From positions 1 to 64,000 of the forward strand of contig CAXPDR010000018.1 of NCBI GenBank assembly GCA_964215955.1: DNA of 64,000 bases. The letters are read 5' to 3'. This DNA comes from GCA-2706205 sp964215955. Its GTDB lineage: Bacteria; Bdellovibrionota; Bacteriovoracia; Bacteriovoracales; Bacteriovoracaceae. A program made the translations under genes and the position numbers. The notes below the pieces were generated by a model, which was not told where the DNA came from, ran no database searches, and was given only the letters and a program-made list of their open reading frames with translations. Numbering within the stretch: the stretch's first letter is position 1; each line of letters starts with the position of its first letter. This document shows positions 33,884 through 42,206 of the stretch, one piece after another.

Positions 33884-35446
33884 TTAAAGAGGAATATTTC
33901 CGTGCTTTCTCTGTGGTCTTAAAACTTTTTTATCTTTTAAGAAGTCTAAATACTTCGCTATTTTTTCACGAGTATCCTCAGGAAAAATAACTTCATCTAC
34001 ATAACCAAGACTTGCAGCTTTATAGGGATTTGCAAAATTATCTTCATAGTCCGCAACGAGCTCGGCCTTCTTTTTATCAAAAGCTTCACCTTCTAGGCCC
34101 TTTAGTTCATTTCTGAAAATAATATTAACAGCACCATCTGCTCCCATAACAGCAATTTCACCAGTAGGATAAGCAAGATTTATATCAGCTCCGATATGCT
34201 TTGATGCCATAACATCATAAGCACCACCATAAGCTTTTCTGGTAATTAATGTAATCATTGGCACTGTAGCTTCAGAGTAAGCGTAAAGAAGTTTAGCTCC
34301 ATGTCTAATAATTCCACCATATTCTTGAACTGTTCCTGGTAAAAATCCAGGGACATCGACTAAAGTTAACAGAGGAATTTCAAAAGCATCACAAAACCTA
34401 ATAAATCTTGCTGCTTTTGACGAGGCATCAATATCCAAACAACCAGCTAGGACTTGCGGTTGGTTCGCTACTATTCCGACTTTATTTCCACCCACTTGAG
34501 CAAACCCACAAATGATATTCTTTGCAAAGTCTTTTTGAACCTCTAAAAAGTGCTTATCATCAACAACATCCATAATAAGCTCTTTCATATCATATGGTTT
34601 TTTAGAATTTGTAGGTACAAAATCTTTAAGCTTAGTATTCTTTCTATGAATTGAATCCATAGTAGGAGTTTTTTCTGGTTGCTTGAAGTTTCCACCTGGT
34701 AAAAAACTTAAAAGCTCTCTAGTCCTTTCTAAACAATCATCTTCATCTTGACATAAAAAGTGAGCAACACCCGATTTTTCATTATGAGTGTGGGCCCCAC
34801 CTAATTGGTCTTTAGTTACTTCCTCGTGAGTCACTGTTTTGACAACATCAGGACCTGTAACAAACATATAAGAGGTCTGATCAACCATTAAAATAAAGTC
34901 TGTCATTGCCGGAGAATAAACAGCTCCACCAGCACAAGGACCCATAACTAACGAAATCTGAGGTATAACTCCTGAAGCTTTCACATTTCGATGAAAAATA
35001 TCTGCGTATCCAGCAAGTGATTCAACACCCTCTTGAATTCTAGCTCCACCCGAATCATTAATTCCAATAACTGGAATTTTGTTTTCAATAGCAAAGTCCA
35101 TTATTTTGCAAATCTTCTTTGCGTAGGCCATCCCTAAAGCTCCACCCCAACAAGTAAAGTCTTGAGAGAAAACGGCTACTTTTTGTCCATTGATTTTCCC
35201 AATACCAGTAATAACCCCGTCACCAAGGTATTTAGTCTTTTCCATTCCAAAGCTTGAACAATTATGTTTTACAAATTTATCAAACTCTATAAATGACTCT
35301 GGATCTAATAAACGATTAACTCTTTCTCGAGCTGTATATTTACCTTGGTTGTGCTGCCTCTTTACTCGAGCCTCACCGCCGCCAAGATTTGCTTCTTCAA
35401 TTAAATTGGATAAATAACTACGTTTTTCCTCGTTGGAAAATGCCAT
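33884..35446 (-). CDS. pccB: acyl-CoA carboxylase carboxyltransferase subunit (propionyl-CoA carboxylase beta type)
   Basis: 520 residues containing both crotonase-fold halves. The first has NDSGGARIQEGVESLAGYAD and the oxyanion-hole GPCAGGAVYSPA; the second has VDVPGFLPGTVQEYGGIIRHG and KAYGGAYDVM. This single-chain arrangement is that of PccB rather than split AccA/AccD. It is the first gene of the three-gene carboxylase operon. The acyl-CoA specificity cannot be decided by eye. Confidence 0.9.
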   Translation of the reverse strand: MAFSNEEKRSYLSNLIEEANLGGGEARVKRQHNQGKYTARERVNRLLDPESFIEFDKFVKHNCSSFGMEKTKYLGDGVITGIGKINGQKVAVFSQDFTCWGGALGMAYAKKICKIMDFAIENKIPVIGINDSGGARIQEGVESLAGYADIFHRNVKASGVIPQISLVMGPCAGGAVYSPAMTDFILMVDQTSYMFVTGPDVVKTVTHEEVTKDQLGGAHTHNEKSGVAHFLCQDEDDCLERTRELLSFLPGGNFKQPEKTPTMDSIHRKNTKLKDFVPTNSKKPYDMKELIMDVVDDKHFLEVQKDFAKNIICGFAQVGGNKVGIVANQPQVLAGCLDIDASSKAARFIRFCDAFEIPLLTLVDVPGFLPGTVQEYGGIIRHGAKLLYAYSEATVPMITLITRKAYGGAYDVMASKHIGADINLAYPTGEIAVMGADGAVNIIFRNELKGLEGEAFDKKKAELVADYEDNFANPYKAASLGYVDEVIFPEDTREKIAKYLDFLKDKKVLRPQRKHGNIPL

Positions 35447-35465
35447 AAAACCTCCGTAAAATTAA

Positions 35466-35501
35466 ACAAATCTTTATCCCAAATTGAGTGAGATTTGTCT
35501 A
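35466..35501 (-). promoter_or_regulatory. promoter and inverted repeat upstream of the carboxylase operon
   Basis: On the minus strand TAGACA (35496-35501) and GATAAA (35473-35478) are spaced by 17 nt, a fair sigma-70 promoter about 27 nt before the pccB start. A perfect 8-bp inverted repeat ACAAATCT/AGATTTGT (35466-35473 and 35491-35498) brackets it, so a repressor could bind across both boxes. Confidence 0.45.
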
Positions 35502-35534
35502 ATTAAAGGCTTAGACAGCTTTAGCGTTGACGCA

Positions 35535-36191
35535 CTACTTCTTAGATTTCACTTTTTTAAACATTTCCTTTGATTTTTGTGACATTTCGACTGCTTTTAA
35601 TGGATCTATCGCCGGCTTTATATTTTTAAGAAGGGAACTTAACTCGATTGAGTAATTATTAGTTGATTTTATTTTTGATTTTGAAACTAGTTTCACGAGA
35701 CCAATTGGCTTTACTTTACTAGAAATCCAGAAATCCACTGTCTGTCCATCACTGACTTTTCTATAATGTTCGGCTTGAATCGTACCTGCCGGTAACTCAA
35801 CTGTTTCCACCCCAATAAAGTCTTTTTGAATTTCTGTTTTCTCAGAAAATAAAAATTGGTGTACTTGAACACCAGTATTTAATTCGAATTGCTCCCGGAT
35901 CATTTTTTCTACTGGCTTATCTTTTCCTGTTTTAATAAAACCTTGTGAAATCCCAATAGAAGAACCTTGTCGTATATCTAATTTGAATTGTTGCCACATA
36001 TTGGATATCCAAAGTCCTGATGTTCCAAAGTGAAATTCAACATTCACAAAGTCTTTCTTTTTGTCAGTAATATAGATTGAAAGTTGAGCAATGGAATCCT
36101 GCATTTTCAGGGTATATTCAGAGCCAGATCCTTTCTCAAAGCCATAACCAATTACTGGTAAAAAGAGCAAGACCAGGCTAATAATCTTCAT
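35535..36191 (-). CDS. predicted secreted protein of unknown function
   Basis: 218 residues with a short signal peptide ending about GYG-FEKG. The mature part is beta-rich with a basic Lys-rich tail. VETVELPAGTIQAEHYRKVSDGQTVDFWIS resembles outer-membrane lipoprotein-sorting or DUF3108-type beta proteins, but weakly. It overlaps the upstream coiled-coil gene by 14 nt, so the two probably act together. Confidence 0.65.
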   Translation of the reverse strand: MKIISLVLLFLPVIGYGFEKGSGSEYTLKMQDSIAQLSIYITDKKKDFVNVEFHFGTSGLWISNMWQQFKLDIRQGSSIGISQGFIKTGKDKPVEKMIREQFELNTGVQVHQFLFSEKTEIQKDFIGVETVELPAGTIQAEHYRKVSDGQTVDFWISSKVKPIGLVKLVSKSKIKSTNNYSIELSSLLKNIKPAIDPLKAVEMSQKSKEMFKKVKSKK

Positions 36192-36543
36192 TCATAATCT
36201 CATCAAGAATTTTTTGGCTTTCTTGTCTATTTTTTTTGAACTGTTCAAGTTGTTTCATAATTTCATTCTTTTTTTCATCGCTAAGATTTGGAGCTCCACC
36301 TCCACTCGAAGAAATATCTCTCCCCATTTCCATCTGCTTGATTTGATTTCCACCATCTTTTACTCTTAAGCCATTTTGAGATGTCACAGGAGTTGAGCTT
36401 TTCTGCTGTATTAACATTTGCACCTGCTTTTCTAATTGCATAACTTTATTTTCTAGTGCCTCAATTCTTCGTAACGTCATTGTCTTTGCAAAAGAACTCA
36501 ATGAAAATACTGATATAATCGTAGCAAAAATAAAATTTTTCAT
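36178..36543 (-). CDS. small secreted coiled-coil protein
   Basis: 121 residues with a signal peptide cleaved about SSFA-KTM. A heptad-patterned segment (about 25-48, RRIEALENKVMQLEKQVQML) predicts a short coiled-coil, followed by a Gly/Ser linker and a charged C-terminal helix. This is like the trimerising N-terminal segment of YbgF/CpoB-type proteins, but without TPRs. Function unknown; it is co-transcribed with the next secreted protein. Confidence 0.65.
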   Translation of the reverse strand: MKNFIFATIISVFSLSSFAKTMTLRRIEALENKVMQLEKQVQMLIQQKSSTPVTSQNGLRVKDGGNQIKQMEMGRDISSSGGGAPNLSDEKKNEIMKQLEQFKKNRQESQKILDEIMNEDY

Positions 36544-36552
36544 AGGTTATCT

Positions 36553-36584
36553 CCAAAAAAAAAAGGGAGATCAATGTCTCCCTT
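36553..36584 (-). terminator. rho-independent terminator of the sigma-54 activator gene
   Basis: On the minus strand an 8-bp AAGGGAGA/TCTCCCTT stem with a 6-nt loop is followed by about ten T. It lies 22 nt after the stop of the regulator gene and before the coiled-coil gene. Confidence 0.88.
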
Positions 36585-36606
36585 CTCTATAATTTTTAAC
36601 TTTTAA

Positions 36607-38190
36607 TTATTCACCAACAGCTTTCTTTCTCTTATCAAGGTCATACTTATCAACTTTCATGATAAGACTTGCTCTAGAGATACCGAGCTCTTTCGAAAGT
36701 CTAGACTTGTTATAGTTACACCTTTTAAGACCTTCTGCGATCATATATGCTTCTAATTCTTCTAATGCTTTCTTTAGTGAACCTTTAGTATTAATACCTT
36801 TCAGATTTCCAGTTGGCAGACTGCTACCACCATCTAAATGGTCTGTAATTCTTCCACTTAATAGGTCTGGAGTAATAGTCTTATCATCACCGGCAAGAAC
36901 AACAAGTCTTTCGACCTCATTTTGTAACTCTCTTACGTTTCCTGGCCATTTATGATCTAACATTTTTTCCAACGTCTTTTTTCCCCACTGCTTTAACGAA
37001 TATCCCATCTCAGCACATTTTTTCTCTAGAAATGTATCCATTAGAAGTGGAATATCTTCAATTCTCTCTCTTAGTGGTGGGATAGTTACGTTGATAACAT
37101 TTATCCTGTAGTATAGATCCTCTCTAAACTCACCTTTTTGAATCATTTCTTTAAGCGGTTTATTGGTCGCAGCTAGCACCCTTACATTAACCTTTTTAGG
37201 TTGAGTGGCACCAACTGGAAGGAATGTCCCTTCTTGCAGAACTCTAAGAAGTTTTACCTGCATACTTAATGACATATCTCCAATTTCATCCAAAAATAGT
37301 GTTCCGCCATTAGAAACCTCAAAGAAACCTTTTTTATCTTTTACTGCACCCGTAAAAGCTCCTTTTACGTGTCCAAATAGTTCTGAATCTAATAAGTTAT
37401 CATTAAAGGCTGAACAGTTTACAGCAACAAATACTGCATCTTTTCTTGGTGAATTAAAATGGATTGCTTTTGCAACCATTTCTTTCCCTGTACCATTTTC
37501 CCCTTGAATTAGGATAGTAGCTTCTGAGTTTGAAACCTTAGTAAGTAGATGATAGATCTCTTGCATCTTCTTCGATTTACCAATTATATTATGATATCTG
37601 TACTTATTTCCAAGTTCAGCATTAAGGTCCATAATTCTCGCTTCACGCTTATTTACCTCTTCATAAACTGAAGAAACCTCGTGAGCAACTAAACCGATCA
37701 ACTCTTTCAAGTACTCATATTCGTGATGTTGAAGTTTTTTAATATTATCACAAGATGAATCTGCATCTTCCTGGGTCGCCCCACACTCGACTAGTTTTGC
37801 CTTAATCTCTTCTAATTCAGCAGATGTAACTTGATCAGTAACGTAAGAGTAAGCAAAAACAGCTCCTAAAAATTCACCTTCTGACTCAATTTTTGCGGCG
37901 ATCATTCTTACATGAGGAAAAAATGAATCAAAATAAAATGAATCTGAATCTGTGCTATTTAATAATTCAAGACCTTTTTCAATATCCTGAGTTAAAAATT
38001 CTTTTCCATACGGTAAGTGAGATTGAACTTTAAAAAAGTGACTAACAAACTCATGATCTTTATCAAAGACGTTAGAGTGAATGTTTCCATGTTGGTCAGT
38101 GTAGAAAATATCTACGCCAAACCACTTTCCAATTACTTCTTCAAGCTTCTTATTAGCATGCAAATCTTTAATTGTTTTCCAATCAATCAT
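36607..38190 (-). CDS. sigma-54-dependent transcriptional activator
   Basis: About 527 residues from the ATG at 38190, which has GGGAG 7 nt upstream; an in-frame TTG at 38247 is less likely. The N-terminal 150 residues lack a receiver domain and look like a ligand- or redox-sensing (PocR/GAF-like) domain starting KWFGVDIFYTDQHG; this is tentative. A coiled linker leads to the AAA+ domain with Walker A GENGTGKE, KGAFTGA for sigma-54 contact, and LFLDEIGDM. A Fis-type helix-turn-helix ends the protein (KSRLSKELGISRASL). Its targets are unknown; it is transcribed alone. Confidence 0.9.
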   Translation of the reverse strand: MIDWKTIKDLHANKKLEEVIGKWFGVDIFYTDQHGNIHSNVFDKDHEFVSHFFKVQSHLPYGKEFLTQDIEKGLELLNSTDSDSFYFDSFFPHVRMIAAKIESEGEFLGAVFAYSYVTDQVTSAELEEIKAKLVECGATQEDADSSCDNIKKLQHHEYEYLKELIGLVAHEVSSVYEEVNKREARIMDLNAELGNKYRYHNIIGKSKKMQEIYHLLTKVSNSEATILIQGENGTGKEMVAKAIHFNSPRKDAVFVAVNCSAFNDNLLDSELFGHVKGAFTGAVKDKKGFFEVSNGGTLFLDEIGDMSLSMQVKLLRVLQEGTFLPVGATQPKKVNVRVLAATNKPLKEMIQKGEFREDLYYRINVINVTIPPLRERIEDIPLLMDTFLEKKCAEMGYSLKQWGKKTLEKMLDHKWPGNVRELQNEVERLVVLAGDDKTITPDLLSGRITDHLDGGSSLPTGNLKGINTKGSLKKALEELEAYMIAEGLKRCNYNKSRLSKELGISRASLIMKVDKYDLDKRKKAVGE

Positions 38191-38311
38191 CTCGTTCTCC
38201 CGAGTCTTAAAGTTTCTCAGGTTACTTATCGACGAAACTAGCTGCAACTTGACTACTATTTATTCAATATGAAGAATTTTTAATCACAAGACGATAAGTA
38301 TTTATAATTAC

Positions 38312-38857
38312 TTATATATTTTGAAAGAAATTAACTAAAAACTCTTGAGTCCAAACCTGTTGACCAGGGAATTTTCTAACCAAAGAGCCACCTGAAGCAA
38401 AAAGAAATGTCTCAGGAAGTTTATAAGTGCCAAATCTATTATAAGAATTTGTATCATCTTTTAACAAAAATACATTTTTATTATCGATACTAAACCTGGC
38501 TAAAAACTTTTTAACTTTTTTAGGATCATCATTTACCGCGACAATAAGGAACTTTAAATCACTCTTATTTTTGAAGTGGTTTATAAATTCAACTAATTCC
38601 GGAAATTCAACCTCGCAAGGGCCACACCAAGTTGCCCAAAAATGTATGAATAATTTTTGGTCAGAAACGGTTTTGAAATTAAAGACTTTATCATCCATTG
38701 TCTTAAAATCGACCGTTTCAGGAAGTTTTTTCAACACACTACCAGTTTGTGTAAAATTATTACCACCTAGTTTACCGTCTAACTTTACAGCTTCGTAGAC
38801 AGCATAGCCGAACACGAACGAGGTCATAATTAAAAATATTGTTAGTTTATTATTCAT
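38312..38857 (-). CDS. TlpA/ResA-like membrane-anchored thioredoxin
   Basis: 181 residues with an N-terminal uncleaved hydrophobic anchor (about 5-22) and a thioredoxin fold facing the periplasm. The active site is FWATWCGPCEVEFPEL, and KLPETFLFASGGSLVRK carries the cis-Pro region. Such proteins reduce disulfides, for example in cytochrome c maturation. It lies directly downstream of the terminator after rplQ. Confidence 0.87.
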   Translation of the reverse strand: MNNKLTIFLIMTSFVFGYAVYEAVKLDGKLGGNNFTQTGSVLKKLPETVDFKTMDDKVFNFKTVSDQKLFIHFWATWCGPCEVEFPELVEFINHFKNKSDLKFLIVAVNDDPKKVKKFLARFSIDNKNVFLLKDDTNSYNRFGTYKLPETFLFASGGSLVRKFPGQQVWTQEFLVNFFQNI

Positions 38858-38861
38858 AAGT

Positions 38862-38893
38862 AAAAAAAAACCTTCTAGATTAACTAGAAGGTT
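38862..38893 (-). terminator. terminator of the alpha ribosomal operon
   Basis: On the minus strand a perfect 10-bp AACCTTCTAG/CTAGAAGGTT stem with a 5-nt loop is followed by nine T. It lies 38 nt after the rplQ stop. Confidence 0.9.
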
Positions 38894-38931
38894 TATATAA
38901 AGATTTTAAATAAAAATCAAATGTACAAATT

Positions 38932-39288
38932 TTATTCAACGAAAGAAATATAACCCATCGCACTTGCATCACCTAATCTTTTATCAGCAAGTTTAATAAT
39001 TCTTGTATAGCCACCATTTCTTTCTTTGAATTTTGGAGCTACTTCGTTAAATAGTTTATTTACCATATCTCTATTATTCAACTTTGAATAAGCAAGTCTT
39101 CTGTTGTGAACTGTATCAACTTTAGCAAGTGTTACTAATTTTTCTACAACAGGCTTAACAGCCTTTGCTTTAGTTTGAGTTGTTTTAATTTTTCCGTGAT
39201 CAATAATCTCATTAGCTAAGTTTCTGATCAAAGATTTTCTATGAGATGGGGTTACCCCTAACTTGTATTTATGTTTACCGTGTCTCAT
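38932..39288 (-). CDS. rplQ: 50S ribosomal protein L17
   Basis: 118 residues with the family start MRHGKHKYKLGVTPSHRKSL and GGYTRIIKLADKRLGDA near the end. It is the last gene of the ribosomal block, 19 nt after rpoA and just before a strong terminator. Confidence 0.97.
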   Translation of the reverse strand: MRHGKHKYKLGVTPSHRKSLIRNLANEIIDHGKIKTTQTKAKAVKPVVEKLVTLAKVDTVHNRRLAYSKLNNRDMVNKLFNEVAPKFKERNGGYTRIIKLADKRLGDASAMGYISFVE

Positions 39289-39307
39289 TGTATTTTCCTA
39301 CCTTAAA

Positions 39308-40336
39308 TTAATCGTTATCTTGAACCTGCTTCATAATGCTGTCAACTTTCATCCCAAGTCCTAGACCCATTTGAGTCAAAATCTCTTTAATTTCATTAAG
39401 AGATTTTCTACCAAAGTTCTTAGTTCTTAGCATTTCACCTTCAGTCTTAGAAACAAGCTCGTAAATATACTTAATATTTGCATTTTGCAAGCAATTTGCA
39501 GATCTTACAGACAATTCTAACTCAGATACTGGCTTTAAAAGAGCATCGTTTGTTGGAGAAGAAGAAGTAGCAGCTGCAACAGTCTTAGTTGTTTCAACAG
39601 GAGCATCCTCATCTTCAAAGTTAAGGAATACAGTTAATTGATCTCTTAAAATTTTAGCTGAATAAGCTACTGCATCTAATGGATCAACACCTGCATTAGT
39701 CCAAACCTCTAATGTAAGCTTATCGTAATCAGTTCTTTTTCCAACTCTCGCATTTGTAACTGTATAGTTTACTCTATGAATTGGAGAAAAAAGTGTATCT
39801 AAATACATCCAACCAATTGGAAGATCAAAACTTTCTTTATTATCTAGAGCCGATACATATCCCTTACCTCTTGCAATTTTTAATTCCATTCTAATAGAAC
39901 CACCAGAAGAGATATTACAAATTGTATGTTCAGGGTTAAGAACTTCAACATTTGAATTTTCTACGATATCTGAAGCATAAACAGCGCCCTCTGAATTTTT
40001 TTCAAGGACAAGATTTACCTCTTCTTTATCAATAATTTTAAATTGTACTTCTTTAAGGTTTAAGATGATCTCTGAAACTTCTTCTTTAACATTGTTAATA
40101 GTTCCAAACTCATGCTCAACACCATCAATTTTTACGGCTACGATCCCGGCTCCTTGCAGAGAAGATAATAAAACTCTTCTCAACGAGTTACCAAGAGTTA
40201 GTCCATATCCTCTTTCAAGAGGCTTCGCAACAAATTTACCATAATTAGCTTTTAATCCGTCCTTATCAACTTCAAGAGCAGTTGGGCGAATCATATTAAT
40301 CCAGTTTTTTGCAGCGAAAGTGTTATTAATAGACAT
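39308..40336 (-). CDS. rpoA: RNA polymerase alpha subunit
   Basis: 342 residues. The N-terminal assembly domain has PLERGYGLTLGNSLRRVLLSSL and GWMYLDTLFSPIHRVNY. After a Thr/Ser-rich linker (about 245-262), the C-terminal domain has LELSVRSANCLQNANI and LRTKNFGRKSLNEIKEIL, which contact UP elements and activators. Length is near normal, with a short N-terminal extension before NMIRPTALEV. rpsD, which usually precedes it, is missing; rpsK lies directly upstream. Confidence 0.97.
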   Translation of the reverse strand: MSINNTFAAKNWINMIRPTALEVDKDGLKANYGKFVAKPLERGYGLTLGNSLRRVLLSSLQGAGIVAVKIDGVEHEFGTINNVKEEVSEIILNLKEVQFKIIDKEEVNLVLEKNSEGAVYASDIVENSNVEVLNPEHTICNISSGGSIRMELKIARGKGYVSALDNKESFDLPIGWMYLDTLFSPIHRVNYTVTNARVGKRTDYDKLTLEVWTNAGVDPLDAVAYSAKILRDQLTVFLNFEDEDAPVETTKTVAAATSSSPTNDALLKPVSELELSVRSANCLQNANIKYIYELVSKTEGEMLRTKNFGRKSLNEIKEILTQMGLGLGMKVDSIMKQVQDND

Positions 40337-40359
40337 CTTCTATCTCTCCTTAAATAAAA

Positions 40360-40743
40360 TTAAACTCTTCTTCTCTTAGGTGCTCTACAGCCATTGTGTG
40401 GCATTGGAGACTTATCAGCAACTGAAGTGATCTTAAGACCAACTGATAGCAAAGCTCTAATCGCGTTTTCTCTACCAGCTCCAGGACCTTTAACACTTAC
40501 ATCTACCGATGATACACCATGCTCTTGAGCTTTTTTAGCTGCTTCCTGCGAAGCTACCTGTGCTGCAAAGGGAGTTGATTTTTTAGATCCTCTAAACCCT
40601 AATCCACCAGCAGATGCCCATGAAATTGCATTCCCTTGTGGGTCTGCAAATGTAACAATTGTATTATTAAACGATGCTTGAATGTGACAAACAGCATGTG
40701 TAATATTCTTTTTAACTTTCTTCTTAGTTTGTTGTTTAGCCAT
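40360..40743 (-). CDS. rpsK: 30S ribosomal protein S11
   Basis: 127 residues with the conserved VCHIQASFNNTIVTFADPQGN, GGLGFRGSKKSTPFAAQ and GPGAGRENAIRAL motifs and the basic end NGCRAPKRRRV. It forms the platform of the small subunit. It is 17 nt downstream of rpsM. Confidence 0.98.
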   Translation of the reverse strand: MAKQQTKKKVKKNITHAVCHIQASFNNTIVTFADPQGNAISWASAGGLGFRGSKKSTPFAAQVASQEAAKKAQEHGVSSVDVSVKGPGAGRENAIRALLSVGLKITSVADKSPMPHNGCRAPKRRRV

Positions 40744-40760
40744 AACTTTATCTCACTAAA

Positions 40761-41141
40761 TTATTTCATTGATTTAATAGACTTCTTACCTGCGATTGCA
40801 ACTGCTTTACCTTTTCTAGTACGAGCATTTGTGTGAGTTCTTTGCCCTCTACACGGTAAGCTTTTTCTATGTCTGATTCCTCTATAACACCCAAGATCTT
40901 TCAATCTTTTAATGTTAAGACCAACTTCTCTTCTCAAATCACCTTCGACTGTATATTCGTCTAAAGCCTTTCTGATATCGTTAGCCTCTTCCTCAGTTAA
41001 TTCATTTGAATTCTTTAAAAGTTCTACATTCGCAGCTTTTAATACATCTTCACCTATTTTTGGACCTACACCATATAATGATCTGATTGCAATTTTCATT
41101 GCCTTATTTCTTGGTAAGTCAACACCTAAAATCCTAGCCAT
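40761..41141 (-). CDS. rpsM: 30S ribosomal protein S13
   Basis: 126 residues beginning MARILGVDLPRNKAMKIAI with the helix-two-turn-helix region, and a basic tail with SLPCRGQRTHTNARTRKGK that reaches toward the P-site tRNA. Normal length. Confidence 0.98.
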   Translation of the reverse strand: MARILGVDLPRNKAMKIAIRSLYGVGPKIGEDVLKAANVELLKNSNELTEEEANDIRKALDEYTVEGDLRREVGLNIKRLKDLGCYRGIRHRKSLPCRGQRTHTNARTRKGKAVAIAGKKSIKSMK

Positions 41142-41154
41142 TGATTATCTCCTA

Positions 41155-41271
41155 CTACCCTTGTCTTTGCTTATGTCTTGGGTTTGCTTTACAAATTACT
41201 CTTAAAACGCCTTTTCTTTTTATAACCTTACAATCTTTGCAGATTCTTTTCACACTTGATCTAACTTTCAT
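41155..41271 (-). CDS. rpmJ: 50S ribosomal protein L36
   Basis: A 38-residue protein: it starts MKVRSSVKRICKDCKVIKR and ends CKANPRHKQRQG. The Cys-x2-Cys, Cys and His residues form the zinc ribbon, so this is the zinc-binding form. It lies between infA and rpsM as in most bacteria. Confidence 0.95.
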   Translation of the reverse strand: MKVRSSVKRICKDCKVIKRKGVLRVICKANPRHKQRQG

Positions 41272-41276
41272 AATAG

Positions 41277-41504
41277 TTAACCTTTACTCCTATAAACGAT
41301 TCTACCTTTAGAGAGGTCATACTTACTGATCTCAATAAGAACTTTGTCTCCCGGAAGAATCTTAATAAAATTCATTCTCATTTTTCCACTTATATGAGCT
41401 AATACAACATGGCCATTTGGCAATTTAACTCTAAATTTTGTATTTGGTAAAAGTTCAAGAACTTCACCTTCCACCTCAAGAATGTCAGTACTAGCTTCAG
41501 CCAT
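41277..41504 (-). CDS. infA: translation initiation factor IF-1
   Basis: A 75-residue OB-fold protein with EVEGEVLELLPNTKFRVKL and HISGKMRMNFIKILPGDKV. It blocks the A site during initiation. It lies 5 nt before rpmJ and 72 nt after adk. Confidence 0.95.
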   Translation of the reverse strand: MAEASTDILEVEGEVLELLPNTKFRVKLPNGHVVLAHISGKMRMNFIKILPGDKVLIEISKYDLSKGRIVYRSKG

Positions 41505-41576
41505 TAAAATACACCTATAATGAACAAGTTTGTATATTAAAATTAAAACGCAATGGCAACAGTAAACACAAAATAA

Positions 41577-42206
41577 CTACTTAATCTTATCAACTAAGTC
41601 ATTATATACATGATCCAAAGCTTTATCAGCTTGTATTTCTACAAGCCTTCCATCTGCCTTATAGTGATCAAGTACTGGATTTATTGTGTCCCTGAAAACT
41701 TCCATACGCTTTCTTACAACTTCCTCTTTATCATCATCTCTCTGAATTAGAGGCTCACCAGTCACATCGCACACACCACTCTCTTTAGGCGGATTGGTGA
41801 TTAAGTTGTAAATATTTTTACCATCTTTAGTAACACGTCTATTTCCTAAACGTTCTACCAATTTTTCAGTATCTAAATTAAAAAATACCGCTGTATGATC
41901 ATACCCATCTAAAAGCTTACTTAGGGTTTTAGCTTGCTCTAGATTTCGAGGATAACCATCAAAAATATATGCCGAAGTATCAAGATCTAGATTTGCTTTA
42001 AGTAGCTCTACAACCAAGTCATCTGAAACAAGTTGACCTGATTCCATTACTTCTTTAACTTTTAAACCTAACTCTGATTCTTTTGCAATTTCTTCTCTTA
42101 ATAAATTACCAGTAGATACGTGCTTATAGCCCATCCCCTCAACTAATTTAGCAGATTGAGTACCTTTACCTGAACCTGGAGCACCTAGTAATATTAAGTT
42201 TTTCAT
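41577..42206 (-). CDS. adk: adenylate kinase
   Basis: 209 residues. P-loop LLGAPGSGKGTQ, AMP-site HVSTGNLLREEI and DGYPRNLEQA, and a long-type LID starting RRVTKDGKNIYN. The LID has SGVCDVTGEPLIQRDDD, where one Cys remains but the four-Cys zinc set is not complete. It starts on the last base of secY, so the two are translationally coupled. Confidence 0.96.
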   Translation of the reverse strand: MKNLILLGAPGSGKGTQSAKLVEGMGYKHVSTGNLLREEIAKESELGLKVKEVMESGQLVSDDLVVELLKANLDLDTSAYIFDGYPRNLEQAKTLSKLLDGYDHTAVFFNLDTEKLVERLGNRRVTKDGKNIYNLITNPPKESGVCDVTGEPLIQRDDDKEEVVRKRMEVFRDTINPVLDHYKADGRLVEIQADKALDHVYNDLVDKIK

